DNA from: a virus
Length of the DNA stretch: 34,077 bases
Virus record (IMG/VR): IMGVR_UViG_3300010883_000191
Location: 1-34,077 of that record
Strand: one strand, 5' to 3'
In this document: piece by piece, positions 1-9,913 of the stretch
How positions within the stretch are numbered: the stretch's first letter is position 1
Layout: every line of letters starts with the position of its first letter
Notes under the pieces: generated by a model
The model's input: the letters and a program-made list of their open reading frames with translations, nothing else
The model's database searches: none
Told to the model about the DNA's origin: nothing
Program-made: the position numbers and the translations under genes

Positions 1-3000
1 AACGTTAACCGCAGAGTACAATTTGGTGGGTCGAATGTCCGGAATGGCTGGCCAGAGGGTCATCTTCCAGTAGTAGCGGATCGTGGTATTGTAGGAAAGA
101 AAGTGAACTGGGGCGCACCAGGCGACACTAAAAATCCAATGTTCCTGGACCCGGGTGCTGGTTCTGGCAATGGTCTTTTTTGGAGGTTTTCAGAATATGA
201 TGCATTCGGTGATGCAGCCAAGGGTACCGTCAACAGCACTAGATATGGCACAGGCAAGCCATTAATGGCCCAATACCGCTGGGAACAGTGGTTTGAAAAC
301 CCGGTTTATGGTGGGTTACGAGACACTTTCATTGGCGGGGGAACCGGCGGCCGATGGCAAGGGTTTCCGCTGCCATTCCAAGCCGGAACAGATCATACTG
401 GAGGAACCGGCACCGGCCTGACCGCGGGTAGTGGTGTCAGCCCCCAATTCACTCCCATGGCGTTGAGATGGAATACAGCTGGCGCAAACGTGGGACTCTC
501 GCCATACAGCGGTTCCCATGCCGGTGGCAAGTTAAATTATATGCAGATCGACTGGCGCTATCAATGTGGTACCCACTATAATTCTGGTGTTGATCTTGCT
601 CCAATCCACACCTCTCCAGGAAAGAGATTCCGAAACCGTGAACTTGTAGACGGGGTAGCCGCTAGAGCGCTTTATCCTTATGGTCAACATACCGATGGCG
701 TACAACTCATTGGAGGTGGTAGCGTAACAGGTTCTGATTATATAGGATCTATGATCTCATCCGCCTCTCAACCATGGCATGGTACAGCTATTACGAGATC
801 TGGCTTTAGCGTTATTACATCTCCAACAACTATTGTCCCTTCCGGCTCACATTCAGACTATCTCAGCCTTGGCTCATTCAGAACAATTGGTAGAAATAAA
901 TATCAAGGTGGCGTCTCCGCCGGGACGAATATTGGCAATCCAGCGCATATAGTCCCTGCAAAATACGCATCAGCTAGCTTTGTAACTAGAACGCCCACTT
1001 GGTTAGACGCTGGTTTATCAAGAGATCTAGACGTAGAGGTTAAATTTGGCTTTACTCATACAAATCTAGAAAACAACAACGGCATAGCTGGTTTTACAAT
1101 TTTAACAGCAAGTACTGTCTCCCCACCCGGGGATTTTGCTGGACGATTTAACGGCGATCATAAGTTGCGAGCTACGTTTAAAGAAAAAAGATTACTCAAT
1201 GCTGGTAAGTTCAGAATAGTGTCAGATATAAAAACTCAACCAGCTTCACAATGCAGTTCTTCTGATTTATTTTGTCATATAGCTCCTGCAAAAAGGCAGT
1301 ATCTTGTAGGAACGGGTGCGATTGCAAATGCAACTCATTACGCTGCGCCATGGCAACGAAACGCAGAATTTGGAGAGAATTCAAGATTTTCAAATGATAG
1401 AATTTGGTGGCGCGCATACGCTGTAGAAGGTCAATTTATAGGTCATACCACAGCGCTAAACTGGCAAACCAACGTTGGCATGCCTCCATCTCTTACTTCT
1501 GGACGTAGATTTACCGCCGCGATAGGTGGTAATCAACCCCGCGTTTCAAGAGAAATAATGGAGAAGTATACGTCTGGATCTGCATTACAACTGGTACAGG
1601 TACAGGTACCACAGCTTGCACCAGGTCCTGGATTATTTAGAGCCGGTTTCGGACCTAATCAAAATTTTGGTTCATCGTATGCAAATATCACTCCAGACGG
1701 CGCCTTCGCCGGTCGGCAAGACCTGGCAGGGGCAAACAACAACGACTTCTCCGCGATCTCGACAGATATTGGCTCATCGCCGATGGTGTGGAGTAACATG
1801 TACGTTCCTTATGCTTCATCATCAATCGCAGCAGATAAACCGAAGACCAGTCTATATCTTCTAATGCCCGGTGACGAAATCATATTAGGATTCCAGCCTT
1901 CCTTACACGGATCGAATAGAGGAATTAACACAATACCCACAAACGTCAATGTTAATCCGTATGGACCATGGCGGGATGGGATTGTTGACAGACAAGGAAT
2001 TCCAACAGGGTCAGCATACAGTCCTGAATGGAACTATGCAACCCATGAACAGCGTCCTGAACTAGTCGATTCGCGTGGTCAGGGCGGGTGGCATTTACGT
2101 AGAGGCCCTAACACTGTTCTTACCGAAGATGGCGTCGAAAAGGCCATCAACAATGCAAATATGGAGAGCTTGTACGAGCCACGGAGCTCATTTACGCTTA
2201 AGGCAAATCGTCATGCCAAGCTTGTTCTTTATGGTACAAGACTTAGAAATGATAAGCATACAGAGCCACCCACAACCCAAGAAATTAGATCGAATGCTGT
2301 ACATGAAGCAATCATAGGTGCCCCAGTAGTCGATCAATACCAAATTGAGCCTACTCATGCGTATACTGGAAGCTATATAGCTCATCATATTACTGGTTCG
2401 ATATTAAACCATCAAAAGAATAGGTTTGCATTAGGGCTTCCCGGTCCTGATAAGGGCTTGAATCCTGTTACAGCATGGGCCGCGGGTAGCCGATTGTTAA
2501 TACCATACGTTGGATCTATCTATGATCCTAGTTCTCCTAGTTTTTACCCGCTTGGTGGGCCATATTCTATAAAGGGTGAGTACATAAGAAGAGTCTTAAG
2601 ACCTAATGCTCGCGAAACCTCTGCTTGGCAAGGATTGCAGACCGCCTTTGCACAGCCGCAATACTGGCCAAAGGCACCATCAACTTCATTTAGCATGGGA
2701 ATTTCCGGATCGATTCAACGATTCGTTCGGCTTGCAGATGATAGTGAATTTTATTATGATTCATTTGTACCCAATGCTGCTGCAATGTTTGATATAGATT
2801 TGCTTGCATCAGGCGGAGTTGGGATACAGATCGGAGCTCCAGAGTCGACGAGTGGAGGAGGCCCGTTCATCGACACCACTGGCTTTTGGGGTGATCGCCG
2901 CGTTGTGTTTAATTTGGGAACCACATCGTGGATTGATAATTGGTCAACACCCTGGTTGGCTCCGTCCTCGCGAGGACTTAAGGAGAGACCATTTTGGCCT

Positions 3001-3867
3001 AATCCTTATGCTATCCCGTCATTTCCTTTTGAAGAAAGATATAGCACGCTTAAAAGACAAATAGCCATCACCCCCGACCTTGGCACAACAGGTTCACAAG
3101 GGAGGATTTTTGTACCAAACGTGTACGGTAATCAATACCCAAGACAAGTGACTGGCCTCGTGTCGAATGGTACAGCTGCTGACGGTACATTCCCCACTGG
3201 ATCTATGGCTGTTGTAACATCTATCCGCGTCGCTTCTCCAGTTGATGATAGACAGTTTGAAGTCCAAAGCCTTTCAAAGCCCTACAGCGCTGCCAATGCC
3301 GGCAGAGAGATTGCAAACGCACCACCAGTCGCTTCGGTGAATATGGTAAATGTGGCCTGTTTTGGATGGTGGAAAACAGAACATGGTGATAGACCCCTTC
3401 CCACACTGGGAGTAGGTTTTCCAAACAACGCAGGTGCTGTCGCCATCCCCCAGCCGTATGGCAAAAAAGTCCGCGCCCAAATCGATCATCCATCAGGATG
3501 GAAGTACGGTCTTTACAACTTTAGAAAGCAAGCTTCTTCTGCAGTGTTTAGACATGACAGATATGGACAGTTTCGGGACATGCTGGAGCAAAGACAGTAC
3601 ACTAAATTTTATGACGTTGGAGATGAGTGGAATCCTGCAGGTGTACAAGAGTCAGCTGTTTCATGTATATTTGTGGATGGCTCCGGTATGCCCACGAGCG
3701 ACCCACTACAGACTTCATGTCTAAATGTTAGCCAGCAAATGACATCTTCGGTCCCTTATAAGGAGGGTGAAACTACTCGAACGTTCCTATTTAGTAGACA
3801 GTTAGTAACTATTAGTCCTCTTGTACAATCATTTACGGCTTCGCCGTTTCTCAGCTTATTAAGTTGA
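1..3867 (+). CDS. Very large virion protein, 3' part only (function unknown)
   Basis: The frame is open from the first base, so this is the C-terminal ~1288 residues of a longer protein. The GTG at 103 is an internal valine codon, not a convincing start. The product is rich in Gly, Ser, Asn, Pro and aromatic residues, with no membrane segment, no long coiled coil and no enzyme motif that I recognise. The composition and the position just upstream of two fibre-like genes suggest a beta-rich tail, baseplate or fibre protein. Near the C-terminus a conserved-looking stretch, FRHDRYGQFRDMLEQRQ (about 3549-3599), has the appearance of a family signature. The stop lies 23 bases before the next ATG, so the two genes are probably co-transcribed. 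The virion role is an inference from context; the reading frame itself is certain. Confidence 0.8.
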   Translation, partial: NVNRRVQFGGSNVRNGWPEGHLPVVADRGIVGKKVNWGAPGDTKNPMFLDPGAGSGNGLFWRFSEYDAFGDAAKGTVNSTRYGTGKPLMAQYRWEQWFENPVYGGLRDTFIGGGTGGRWQGFPLPFQAGTDHTGGTGTGLTAGSGVSPQFTPMALRWNTAGANVGLSPYSGSHAGGKLNYMQIDWRYQCGTHYNSGVDLAPIHTSPGKRFRNRELVDGVAARALYPYGQHTDGVQLIGGGSVTGSDYIGSMISSASQPWHGTAITRSGFSVITSPTTIVPSGSHSDYLSLGSFRTIGRNKYQGGVSAGTNIGNPAHIVPAKYASASFVTRTPTWLDAGLSRDLDVEVKFGFTHTNLENNNGIAGFTILTASTVSPPGDFAGRFNGDHKLRATFKEKRLLNAGKFRIVSDIKTQPASQCSSSDLFCHIAPAKRQYLVGTGAIANATHYAAPWQRNAEFGENSRFSNDRIWWRAYAVEGQFIGHTTALNWQTNVGMPPSLTSGRRFTAAIGGNQPRVSREIMEKYTSGSALQLVQVQVPQLAPGPGLFRAGFGPNQNFGSSYANITPDGAFAGRQDLAGANNNDFSAISTDIGSSPMVWSNMYVPYASSSIAADKPKTSLYLLMPGDEIILGFQPSLHGSNRGINTIPTNVNVNPYGPWRDGIVDRQGIPTGSAYSPEWNYATHEQRPELVDSRGQGGWHLRRGPNTVLTEDGVEKAINNANMESLYEPRSSFTLKANRHAKLVLYGTRLRNDKHTEPPTTQEIRSNAVHEAIIGAPVVDQYQIEPTHAYTGSYIAHHITGSILNHQKNRFALGLPGPDKGLNPVTAWAAGSRLLIPYVGSIYDPSSPSFYPLGGPYSIKGEYIRRVLRPNARETSAWQGLQTAFAQPQYWPKAPSTSFSMGISGSIQRFVRLADDSEFYYDSFVPNAAAMFDIDLLASGGVGIQIGAPESTSGGGPFIDTTGFWGDRRVVFNLGTTSWIDNWSTPWLAPSSRGLKERPFWPNPYAIPSFPFEERYSTLKRQIAITPDLGTTGSQGRIFVPNVYGNQYPRQVTGLVSNGTAADGTFPTGSMAVVTSIRVASPVDDRQFEVQSLSKPYSAANAGREIANAPPVASVNMVNVACFGWWKTEHGDRPLPTLGVGFPNNAGAVAIPQPYGKKVRAQIDHPSGWKYGLYNFRKQASSAVFRHDRYGQFRDMLEQRQYTKFYDVGDEWNPAGVQESAVSCIFVDGSGMPTSDPLQTSCLNVSQQMTSSVPYKEGETTRTFLFSRQLVTISPLVQSFTASPFLSLLS

Positions 3868-3890
3868 TACAAGAGGGTGGCGAGAGATGA

Positions 3891-6800
3891 ATGGCAGACA
3901 AGAACAGAACAGACATAAGAAAAACTGATTTTCTTGTAATACGCTCACAGCAAAATGACGATATTGTTAAGATTGTCACGCCCCAGTATTTTCAGGTTGG
4001 TTTACCTGGCGAGACCTCAGCTGACACTGACTTTGATAAGTCACTTATCATTTATGGAAATGTTAACGCTTCTTCATTCATAGCTAGTAATACGTATGTT
4101 ACAGCAAGCCAAGCCCTTGGCGCGCCTTTAGTAAATACGCAGCTTGTGAAGTCGATTGCGTTAACCGGTTCTTTAACGAAGCTCTCCGATGGTTCATCGT
4201 ACTTAAAAGAGGGATCGAATATTACAATCGCCACAGGTTCAGACGGTCAAATTACCATCGGAGCTTCAGGATTTTCAAACAATCCATTGACTATCGGCGA
4301 TGGCTTAGCATTAAGCCAAGGTACAACATACGACGGGTCTGCTGCAAAAACTATATCTTCACTAGCATATACTAATTACGGATTATCAGTCACTGCACCG
4401 TCCATAGCTGCTGGCGGCGGTGGTATAAGAATTGATTTTGGTAACTTGACTACCGCAACCGTCGCGACATCTGACCGAATTCTGTTTGGCGATGCCAGCC
4501 TATCTGGGGCACCGTATAATTACGCACCTCGATATACTACCGTTGCCGATATTTTAGCTCTTGGAGGAGGTGGCTCACATAGCGCGCTAACGATCGGTCA
4601 GGCTTTACAGCTAGGATCTGGTCAAACCACGTGGGACGGGTCCACAACAGACACGATACTTGTTGCAACTGGTTCCGGCGGCGGCCTAGAAGTTTCAGGC
4701 GACGCGCTAAAAGTTAAATTAGACGCCGCTAGCTTGCAATTAAGTACAGCGGGAATTGCTGTTAACTTAGACGGATCGACTTTAAGCATCGGAGGCTCCG
4801 GCGTCAGCGTTGCAAAAGTTCCAAATGCGTTATCTCAAGGATCAGGAATATCATCCTTTACTTACGATGGTTCTGCAACAGCAATAATTTCTATAGACAC
4901 CCTGACGGTCCCGCGACTGGCTTCCAATAATGCGTTTTCAGGACAAAATACTTTCTCTGCTGTCAATACTTTCTCTGCTGCAAACTCGTTTACAAATAAT
5001 AACACGTTCACAGGTACAAACACGTTTGGAACAATTTTAGCAACGCATAACGAGGTTTCCAGTGGTGTACCGTATCTTGTAGCTGGAAGTAATACCACTG
5101 TTTCTTATAACACGCCACAGACAGGACAAATTACGATTGCGGCATCTTTGGGTTCTGGAAGTCCGCTTACTCAAGGTACCGGTATCGCTACCTTTACATA
5201 CACTGGAGCATCAACAGCAACAGTAGCGATGGATGCTACAAACCTATCTACTTCTGGAGGTAGAAATTCCTACGCATTTTTGTCAAACGGCGGCACAACA
5301 GTAACAAAACAGCTTGTAAGTACATTGATCGATGAAGTAGATCGTACTGCAATAATGAGTGAAGGTGCAGGAATTGATATAACCTTCAACGGTAATAGCA
5401 ACCCAGCAGTAATCGCGACAAAGCTCGACGGTTCGACTATCTCTACTAACGGGTCCGGAAATATAACAGTTAATAAGGTCCCGAACGCTCTCTCACAAGG
5501 AACAGGGATTAAAACATTTTCCTTCGACGGCTCAAGCGCCAAGACTGTGGTTGTAGATAACAGCGTCGTCGCGTGCCTAACCGGTTCTCAATTCAGTGGT
5601 GATGTTGGAATAACTGGGTCTCTAGAAGTTGAAAAGAACACAATTCTTAGAGGCTTAACTCTGCTTCAAGGTAAGACTAGAGCGCTTCACTTTACTGGTT
5701 CACTACAAACGCTTCTCGATGGTACTTCATATCTTAGGGAAGGAAAGCAAATAAGCATAGTCACGCAATCTAACGGTGGCATTCTTATATCATTCGTTCC
5801 AGACCCTGGAGGCGAATCCGGCGGAGGAAATAGTGATAAACGAGCAGAATATCTTGTTCTTACGCCTACTGGGTCATTGACTTCTGAAAGAGTGATGACA
5901 ACCGGTCTCGGCCTCACCTCAACAGACGGAGGCGCTGGTGGAAATTACACGCTAAAAGTGTTGGACTCGATCGTGGCAACCTTAACAGGCTCAGTTTTCA
6001 GCGGCGCAGTAACATCTCCAGCATTCACTGGATCACTCCAGATGCTCAGTGATGGTACAACAAGATATCTTATAGGTACAGGTACTATCAATATTTCAAC
6101 AGCATCAAACGGTCAAGTTATCGTAAGCGGTAGTCAGGGTAAGATCTACTCTGCTGGTACAGGTCTAAAGCTAGCCAGTGATATATTTTCTATTGATAAC
6201 TCTATTGTTGCAACTCTTACTGGTTCTCAATTTAGCGGAAACATAGGCATTACCGGTTCGCTTTCTGTAGAGGGTGACGCTACGTTTAAGACAGGGCTAA
6301 CAGGATCCCTCCAGACACTTAGCGACGGCGCTACTCCATACATCATAGGTACTGGAAGTATTAGTGTCACCACATCGTCCTTGGGTCAACTAGTCATATC
6401 TTCTTCCAACTCTGCCGGCAGCGACGCATCTGTAAGCGTTTCACAAATAGGCGGATCAGAAATAGCATCAGTTTCTAAATTGGTTTTTAGTGCTAGTATT
6501 GTAACTGATGATGGGGGAAACCAGGTAACGATTAAGCCTGTTATTGGATCTGCTGAAGACGGAACATACACTGACGGCTTATTCACTGACCTCACATATT
6601 CAACTCCGGTAGGTACAGCTGTGGATAGATTTAACGAAGTTTTGAAAGGTCTTGCTCCTTCAGCAGCACCCTCACTTGATGATATGGATTGTGATGACTC
6701 AGGAACAAACGCAAAATTATCTTTTGGTTCTGCGCAGTCGATATCAGGTTATACAAACGCTCAACCATCCACGCTCACTCCGACAGACAATCTTTCCGAC

Positions 6801-8294
6801 ATAAATATAAATGGTGCGTACAGCTCAGCGATAGTAAGCAATGACGTAAGAGTTGCATGCTTTGCAGGGGCCACAGTTATAGACGGCACGCTAAATGAAG
6901 ACATCGCTGCCGATGGTTCGAACTACGCCGCGAATTCTTTCGGGAATGCAGACCAAGGTACTTTAAAGCTGTTTGTTAATAATAACTCCACAGCAATTCA
7001 TACTACAAACTTAAGCTCATTTGGATCTGGTAATTCATTAAACGGTGATAGCTCTGGGTTTAACTTAACTGTCAAAACTGCGGGCCACTTTACTGACGGC
7101 TCTAATTTCGAAACGTTTCAACACCGACAGGGTACGTATACAATAGCAGCTGCCAGTCAAAGAAGCGGGTGGAATTACGCAAGAGTTGTGCATACTATTG
7201 GCGCATCTGACACAACATGTAATTACGTAGAATGGGTGAATGATCCAGAGTCCACAGCGCTGTCATCAGATAATTCTGCGATGGACACTCTTTCCATGAC
7301 TGGAACAAAGAATCTGTCTGGTGTAAAATATAACACTGCGGGATCAGCGCAGTATCGAATTCGAGTGCTAAACGCATATCGTAATGTTTATTCTACTTCA
7401 AACATTACGTTTAACGGAACTAACGCATCTGTTTCATCTCAATCATTCCCCGCAATAGATTATGGTGCCGGCGAAAATGAAGCTAAAACCCTACATATGA
7501 CTGGGTCTGCTACTATTACTGCCGACCCTATATTAAATGGATCGATAACGGTCAGTATTAATGTACCCCATCCGCTTAAGACAAATCTTTCAAGTGCAGG
7601 TTCACAATCGATAAGTGGTATACTACTTTATGATTTATCTAATACCTCAACTACAACTTCTGAATCATTCAGAGCAGAGAATTATAGAATAAAGTCTGGA
7701 AGTTATGCAGTTCAAGCTAATGTAACAGCTGGTTCAAACACATGGGATTCTACAACAAGTCTTACGACAGTGGATGGTATGCTATTCTATAATAGCAGGT
7801 TATATTCTCCTAATCAAGGCGGCGCAAGCGGGGACTTTAGAAATACTTCTGATGGTGGATCGATTGCAAACGGTCCATCTAGCAATGTAAATTATTCTGC
7901 AATTAGTTCAGGACTAAGGACGTTTTACAGATATTTTCAAAACACCTCTGGAGGTTCAAAGTCCAATTGGTCTTTAACAATCGCGGGCTCTGGGACGATT
8001 GTATCACAAGGAACAGCGCTAAACAGCTCTCGTATTCATGTTTTAGCCAAACTACCTACAACCCCATCTACCTTTGCAACAGGCTGGATGGATCTAGCAG
8101 TTGCCTTTGCAACAGGTCAAGTTGGTGACGCAGCGGGTTGTCTTGACGGTTCACTTGACTCATCTCTTAGCGCCACAAATTCAGGCACTTTTGGTACTCA
8201 GTCTGTAGGAGCCAACGAATACGTAGTAATTAAGATAGAGGCAGATGCTGCATGGACAGGATATATTTCTTCAATGAGCATTTCGTGGAGTTAA
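3891..8294 (+). CDS. Repeat-built tail fibre-like protein (1467 aa)
   Basis: The start is ATG at 3891, with a purine-rich AAGAGGGTGG at 3871-3880 and GAGAG nearer the start. Residues 1-85 form a non-repetitive N-terminus. Residues ~90-840 are built from short beta-rich modules: four copies of [LF]TGSL..L.DG..Y, plus copies of VPNALSQG.GI..F..DGS and ATLTGS.FSG.(I/V)GITGSL. Similar modules occur in the next gene. Residues ~885-1467 switch to a different, non-repetitive region beginning GTYTDGLFTDLTYSTP, rich in Ser, Thr and Asn, which is the best candidate for the exposed receptor-contacting end. From memory this style of protein is common in marine phage genomes as a fibre or appendage protein. 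No enzymatic motif and no intramolecular chaperone autoprocessing site was recognised. Fibre identity is inferred from architecture and context. Confidence 0.75.
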   Translation: MADKNRTDIRKTDFLVIRSQQNDDIVKIVTPQYFQVGLPGETSADTDFDKSLIIYGNVNASSFIASNTYVTASQALGAPLVNTQLVKSIALTGSLTKLSDGSSYLKEGSNITIATGSDGQITIGASGFSNNPLTIGDGLALSQGTTYDGSAAKTISSLAYTNYGLSVTAPSIAAGGGGIRIDFGNLTTATVATSDRILFGDASLSGAPYNYAPRYTTVADILALGGGGSHSALTIGQALQLGSGQTTWDGSTTDTILVATGSGGGLEVSGDALKVKLDAASLQLSTAGIAVNLDGSTLSIGGSGVSVAKVPNALSQGSGISSFTYDGSATAIISIDTLTVPRLASNNAFSGQNTFSAVNTFSAANSFTNNNTFTGTNTFGTILATHNEVSSGVPYLVAGSNTTVSYNTPQTGQITIAASLGSGSPLTQGTGIATFTYTGASTATVAMDATNLSTSGGRNSYAFLSNGGTTVTKQLVSTLIDEVDRTAIMSEGAGIDITFNGNSNPAVIATKLDGSTISTNGSGNITVNKVPNALSQGTGIKTFSFDGSSAKTVVVDNSVVACLTGSQFSGDVGITGSLEVEKNTILRGLTLLQGKTRALHFTGSLQTLLDGTSYLREGKQISIVTQSNGGILISFVPDPGGESGGGNSDKRAEYLVLTPTGSLTSERVMTTGLGLTSTDGGAGGNYTLKVLDSIVATLTGSVFSGAVTSPAFTGSLQMLSDGTTRYLIGTGTINISTASNGQVIVSGSQGKIYSAGTGLKLASDIFSIDNSIVATLTGSQFSGNIGITGSLSVEGDATFKTGLTGSLQTLSDGATPYIIGTGSISVTTSSLGQLVISSSNSAGSDASVSVSQIGGSEIASVSKLVFSASIVTDDGGNQVTIKPVIGSAEDGTYTDGLFTDLTYSTPVGTAVDRFNEVLKGLAPSAAPSLDDMDCDDSGTNAKLSFGSAQSISGYTNAQPSTLTPTDNLSDININGAYSSAIVSNDVRVACFAGATVIDGTLNEDIAADGSNYAANSFGNADQGTLKLFVNNNSTAIHTTNLSSFGSGNSLNGDSSGFNLTVKTAGHFTDGSNFETFQHRQGTYTIAAASQRSGWNYARVVHTIGASDTTCNYVEWVNDPESTALSSDNSAMDTLSMTGTKNLSGVKYNTAGSAQYRIRVLNAYRNVYSTSNITFNGTNASVSSQSFPAIDYGAGENEAKTLHMTGSATITADPILNGSITVSINVPHPLKTNLSSAGSQSISGILLYDLSNTSTTTSESFRAENYRIKSGSYAVQANVTAGSNTWDSTTSLTTVDGMLFYNSRLYSPNQGGASGDFRNTSDGGSIANGPSSNVNYSAISSGLRTFYRYFQNTSGGSKSNWSLTIAGSGTIVSQGTALNSSRIHVLAKLPTTPSTFATGWMDLAVAFATGQVGDAAGCLDGSLDSSLSATNSGTFGTQSVGANEYVVIKIEADAAWTGYISSMSISWS
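4161..6405 (+). repeat. Degenerate TGSL..L.DG..Y module array within the first fibre gene
   Basis: Four protein-level repeats lie at about 4161-4263, 5691-5795, 6024-6131 and 6298-6405. Each reads roughly [LF]TGSL..L.DG..Y(L/I)..G..I.I.T.S.G.(I/L/V).I over about 34 residues. A larger unit (YLVL..TGSL...RV, then D.GAG..YT, then DSIVATLTGS.FSG) covers about 5832-6003. The copies have diverged at the DNA level, so this is an old array under protein-level constraint rather than a recent tandem duplication. Confidence 0.7.
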
Positions 8295-8297
8295 TCA

Positions 8298-9857
8298 ATG
8301 GCATATGATGCAAAAACTGAAAGATTAATTGCATTAAAAAAGCTTGCTGGAAAAGCGCAAACTTCTAATGATAAAGGTCTTGCAAACGAAGGACTACCAT
8401 CAGGGATAACTTCTACTTCTGAAACCATCTTTGGTGAAACAATCACAACAGCACCTTCTTCTACTTCGTTGTATACAATAACTGGAAAAGTAGAATATGT
8501 AAGATTTTCGTCTACATTCATTGCTGGTACTGACACTACAGATGGTCGCCATGGGTTTGAGTTAAAGCTACCCGCTGATTATGAAACGAATTCATCTAAT
8601 TCAAAAAAGGGTACTTATCCTTTTATCAATAGCCAAACGATTAATATCACGTCTGGCGCTCTCCAGCTAATACCCCCATCTTTCGCTACTGCTTATGAAG
8701 CAAAACCTTATTACGGTGGTTCCGCAACCAAGGACTCTGGTACACAAATACCTCTTCTTGATGCTAGGGATTGGTACCTAGATTATTTCAATGGAGTATT
8801 CTTTCAGCAAGACCCAACAGGTACAGGGGATCAGTCAGATAATCCTGATTATGTTGAGGGGTATCTATATATTGGAAAGATGCTTGACACAGTTGTTAGC
8901 ACAGCTTCATCAGGTAACGGTGATAAGAGTCCTCAATATCTTGTGCTTGCTGCAACAGGATCGTTACCTAATGAACGTGTGTTTACAGCTGGAACAGGAA
9001 TAAAATCTACTGATTCGGGCGCCGGCGCCGCCTACACAGTCGCAGTGAAAGATTCTGTTGTTGCAACTTTAACCGGCTCAATATTTTCAGGGATAGTTTC
9101 TGCTCCTGCATTGACTGGTTCATTAACGAAGTTGCAGGATGGTACTGCTTATCTAAGAGCTGGGTCAAATATAACAATCACCTCGGGTTCCGGTGGGTTT
9201 ATCACTATCGCTTCCACAGGTACCCCTGGCTCTGGTGATAGTGACAAGCGCGCAGCGTATCTAGTACTCTCAGCAACCGGATCATTAGAAAATGAGCGAG
9301 TGTTTACAGAAGGTACCGGTATAAAGACAACCGACTCCGGCGCTGGTGGAGCATATACTATTACAATAAGGGATTCTATTGTTGCGACCTTGACAGGTTC
9401 TCAGTTTTCAGGGAATATTGGAGTAACAGGATCATTAGGTGTTGAGTCAGGTGCGGTTTTTCGAAGTGGTTTATCTGGTTCACTCCAATTATTATCTGAT
9501 GGAACGTCATATCTCAGAGCTGGATCAAACGTTACAATCACTTCTGGCTCTGCAGGGTCTGTTACTATAGCAAGTACAGGCGGCGGCGAATCTAGATCAA
9601 AGCAAAGTTATTTTCTAAGTTCAGACTTTATTCCGGGTGCCCCTATCGCTGTTGGCTCTTCCGACTTTTCAGCAGCTTCTTATAATCCACAAAAAATCGA
9701 TGTATATCTAAACGGCCAACTAGTCCACTCAGGTTCAGTATCAGAGGTAACCGCAGGTTCAAGAGACTATTACATAAGCTCCGCAACATCACTTAAATTC
9801 TCTTTTAGGGTTGTAATTCATGATGTTTTAGACGTCATTGTTTTCACCGCCAGTTAA
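8298..9857 (+). CDS. Second tail fibre-like protein (519 aa), module-sharing paralogue
   Basis: ATG at 8298 lies 3 bases after the upstream stop, with GGAG at 8287-8290 inside the end of the preceding gene, so the two are probably translationally coupled. Residues 1-~200 form a distinct N-terminal domain (starting AYDAKTERLIALKKLAGKA and including LDARDWYLDYFNGVFFQQDP) that looks like an attachment domain. Residues ~208-430 hold two larger units of YLVL..TGSL..ERVFT.GTGIK.TDSGAG and two TGSL..L.DGT.YLRAGSN modules, clearly related to the previous gene. The last ~85 residues form a small terminal domain with VYLNGQLVHSGS and a following DYYIS segment, which resembles the end of the 642-residue protein downstream. 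A short fibre or a fibre-attached adaptor is the likely role, inferred from modules and context. Confidence 0.72.
   Translation: MAYDAKTERLIALKKLAGKAQTSNDKGLANEGLPSGITSTSETIFGETITTAPSSTSLYTITGKVEYVRFSSTFIAGTDTTDGRHGFELKLPADYETNSSNSKKGTYPFINSQTINITSGALQLIPPSFATAYEAKPYYGGSATKDSGTQIPLLDARDWYLDYFNGVFFQQDPTGTGDQSDNPDYVEGYLYIGKMLDTVVSTASSGNGDKSPQYLVLAATGSLPNERVFTAGTGIKSTDSGAGAAYTVAVKDSVVATLTGSIFSGIVSAPALTGSLTKLQDGTAYLRAGSNITITSGSGGFITIASTGTPGSGDSDKRAAYLVLSATGSLENERVFTEGTGIKTTDSGAGGAYTITIRDSIVATLTGSQFSGNIGVTGSLGVESGAVFRSGLSGSLQLLSDGTSYLRAGSNVTITSGSAGSVTIASTGGGESRSKQSYFLSSDFIPGAPIAVGSSDFSAASYNPQKIDVYLNGQLVHSGSVSEVTAGSRDYYISSATSLKFSFRVVIHDVLDVIVFTAS
8920..9577 (+). repeat. Fibre module array within the second fibre gene
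   Basis: Two large units start at about 8920 and 9240. Each runs from a (S/G)DK...YLVL..TGSL segment to SIVATLTGS or SVVATLTGS followed by FSG. TGSL..L.DGT.YLRAGSN modules lie at about 9111-9215 and 9471-9577. They match the modules in the preceding fibre gene at about 5832-6405, so the two genes share ancestry in this part. Confidence 0.7.
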
Positions 9858-9913
9858 GTTTTTTTCTGGAACGCTTGCATAGTTACATACAATCAACTTA
9901 AGCGTGGGTTTTC

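Noticed and set aside
3835-3847. ACGGC-TTC-GCCGT hairpin followed by TTTC at the end of the first gene
   Set aside because: Only a 5-bp stem with a 3-base loop and a broken T tract, lying inside the coding sequence; too weak to call a terminator.
103-3867. GTG at 103 as the true start of the first gene
   Set aside because: The same frame is open back to position 1 with similar composition and there is no Shine-Dalgarno sequence before 103, so the gene starts outside the window.
4161-9577. CRISPR array or DNA satellite in the fibre region
   Set aside because: The repeats are protein-level modules of ~34 or more codons with diverged DNA and no unique spacers of constant length.
9875-9893. TTGCAT and TACAAT as a promoter for the 74-residue gene
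   Set aside because: The two boxes are only 7 bases apart, far from the 16-18 needed.
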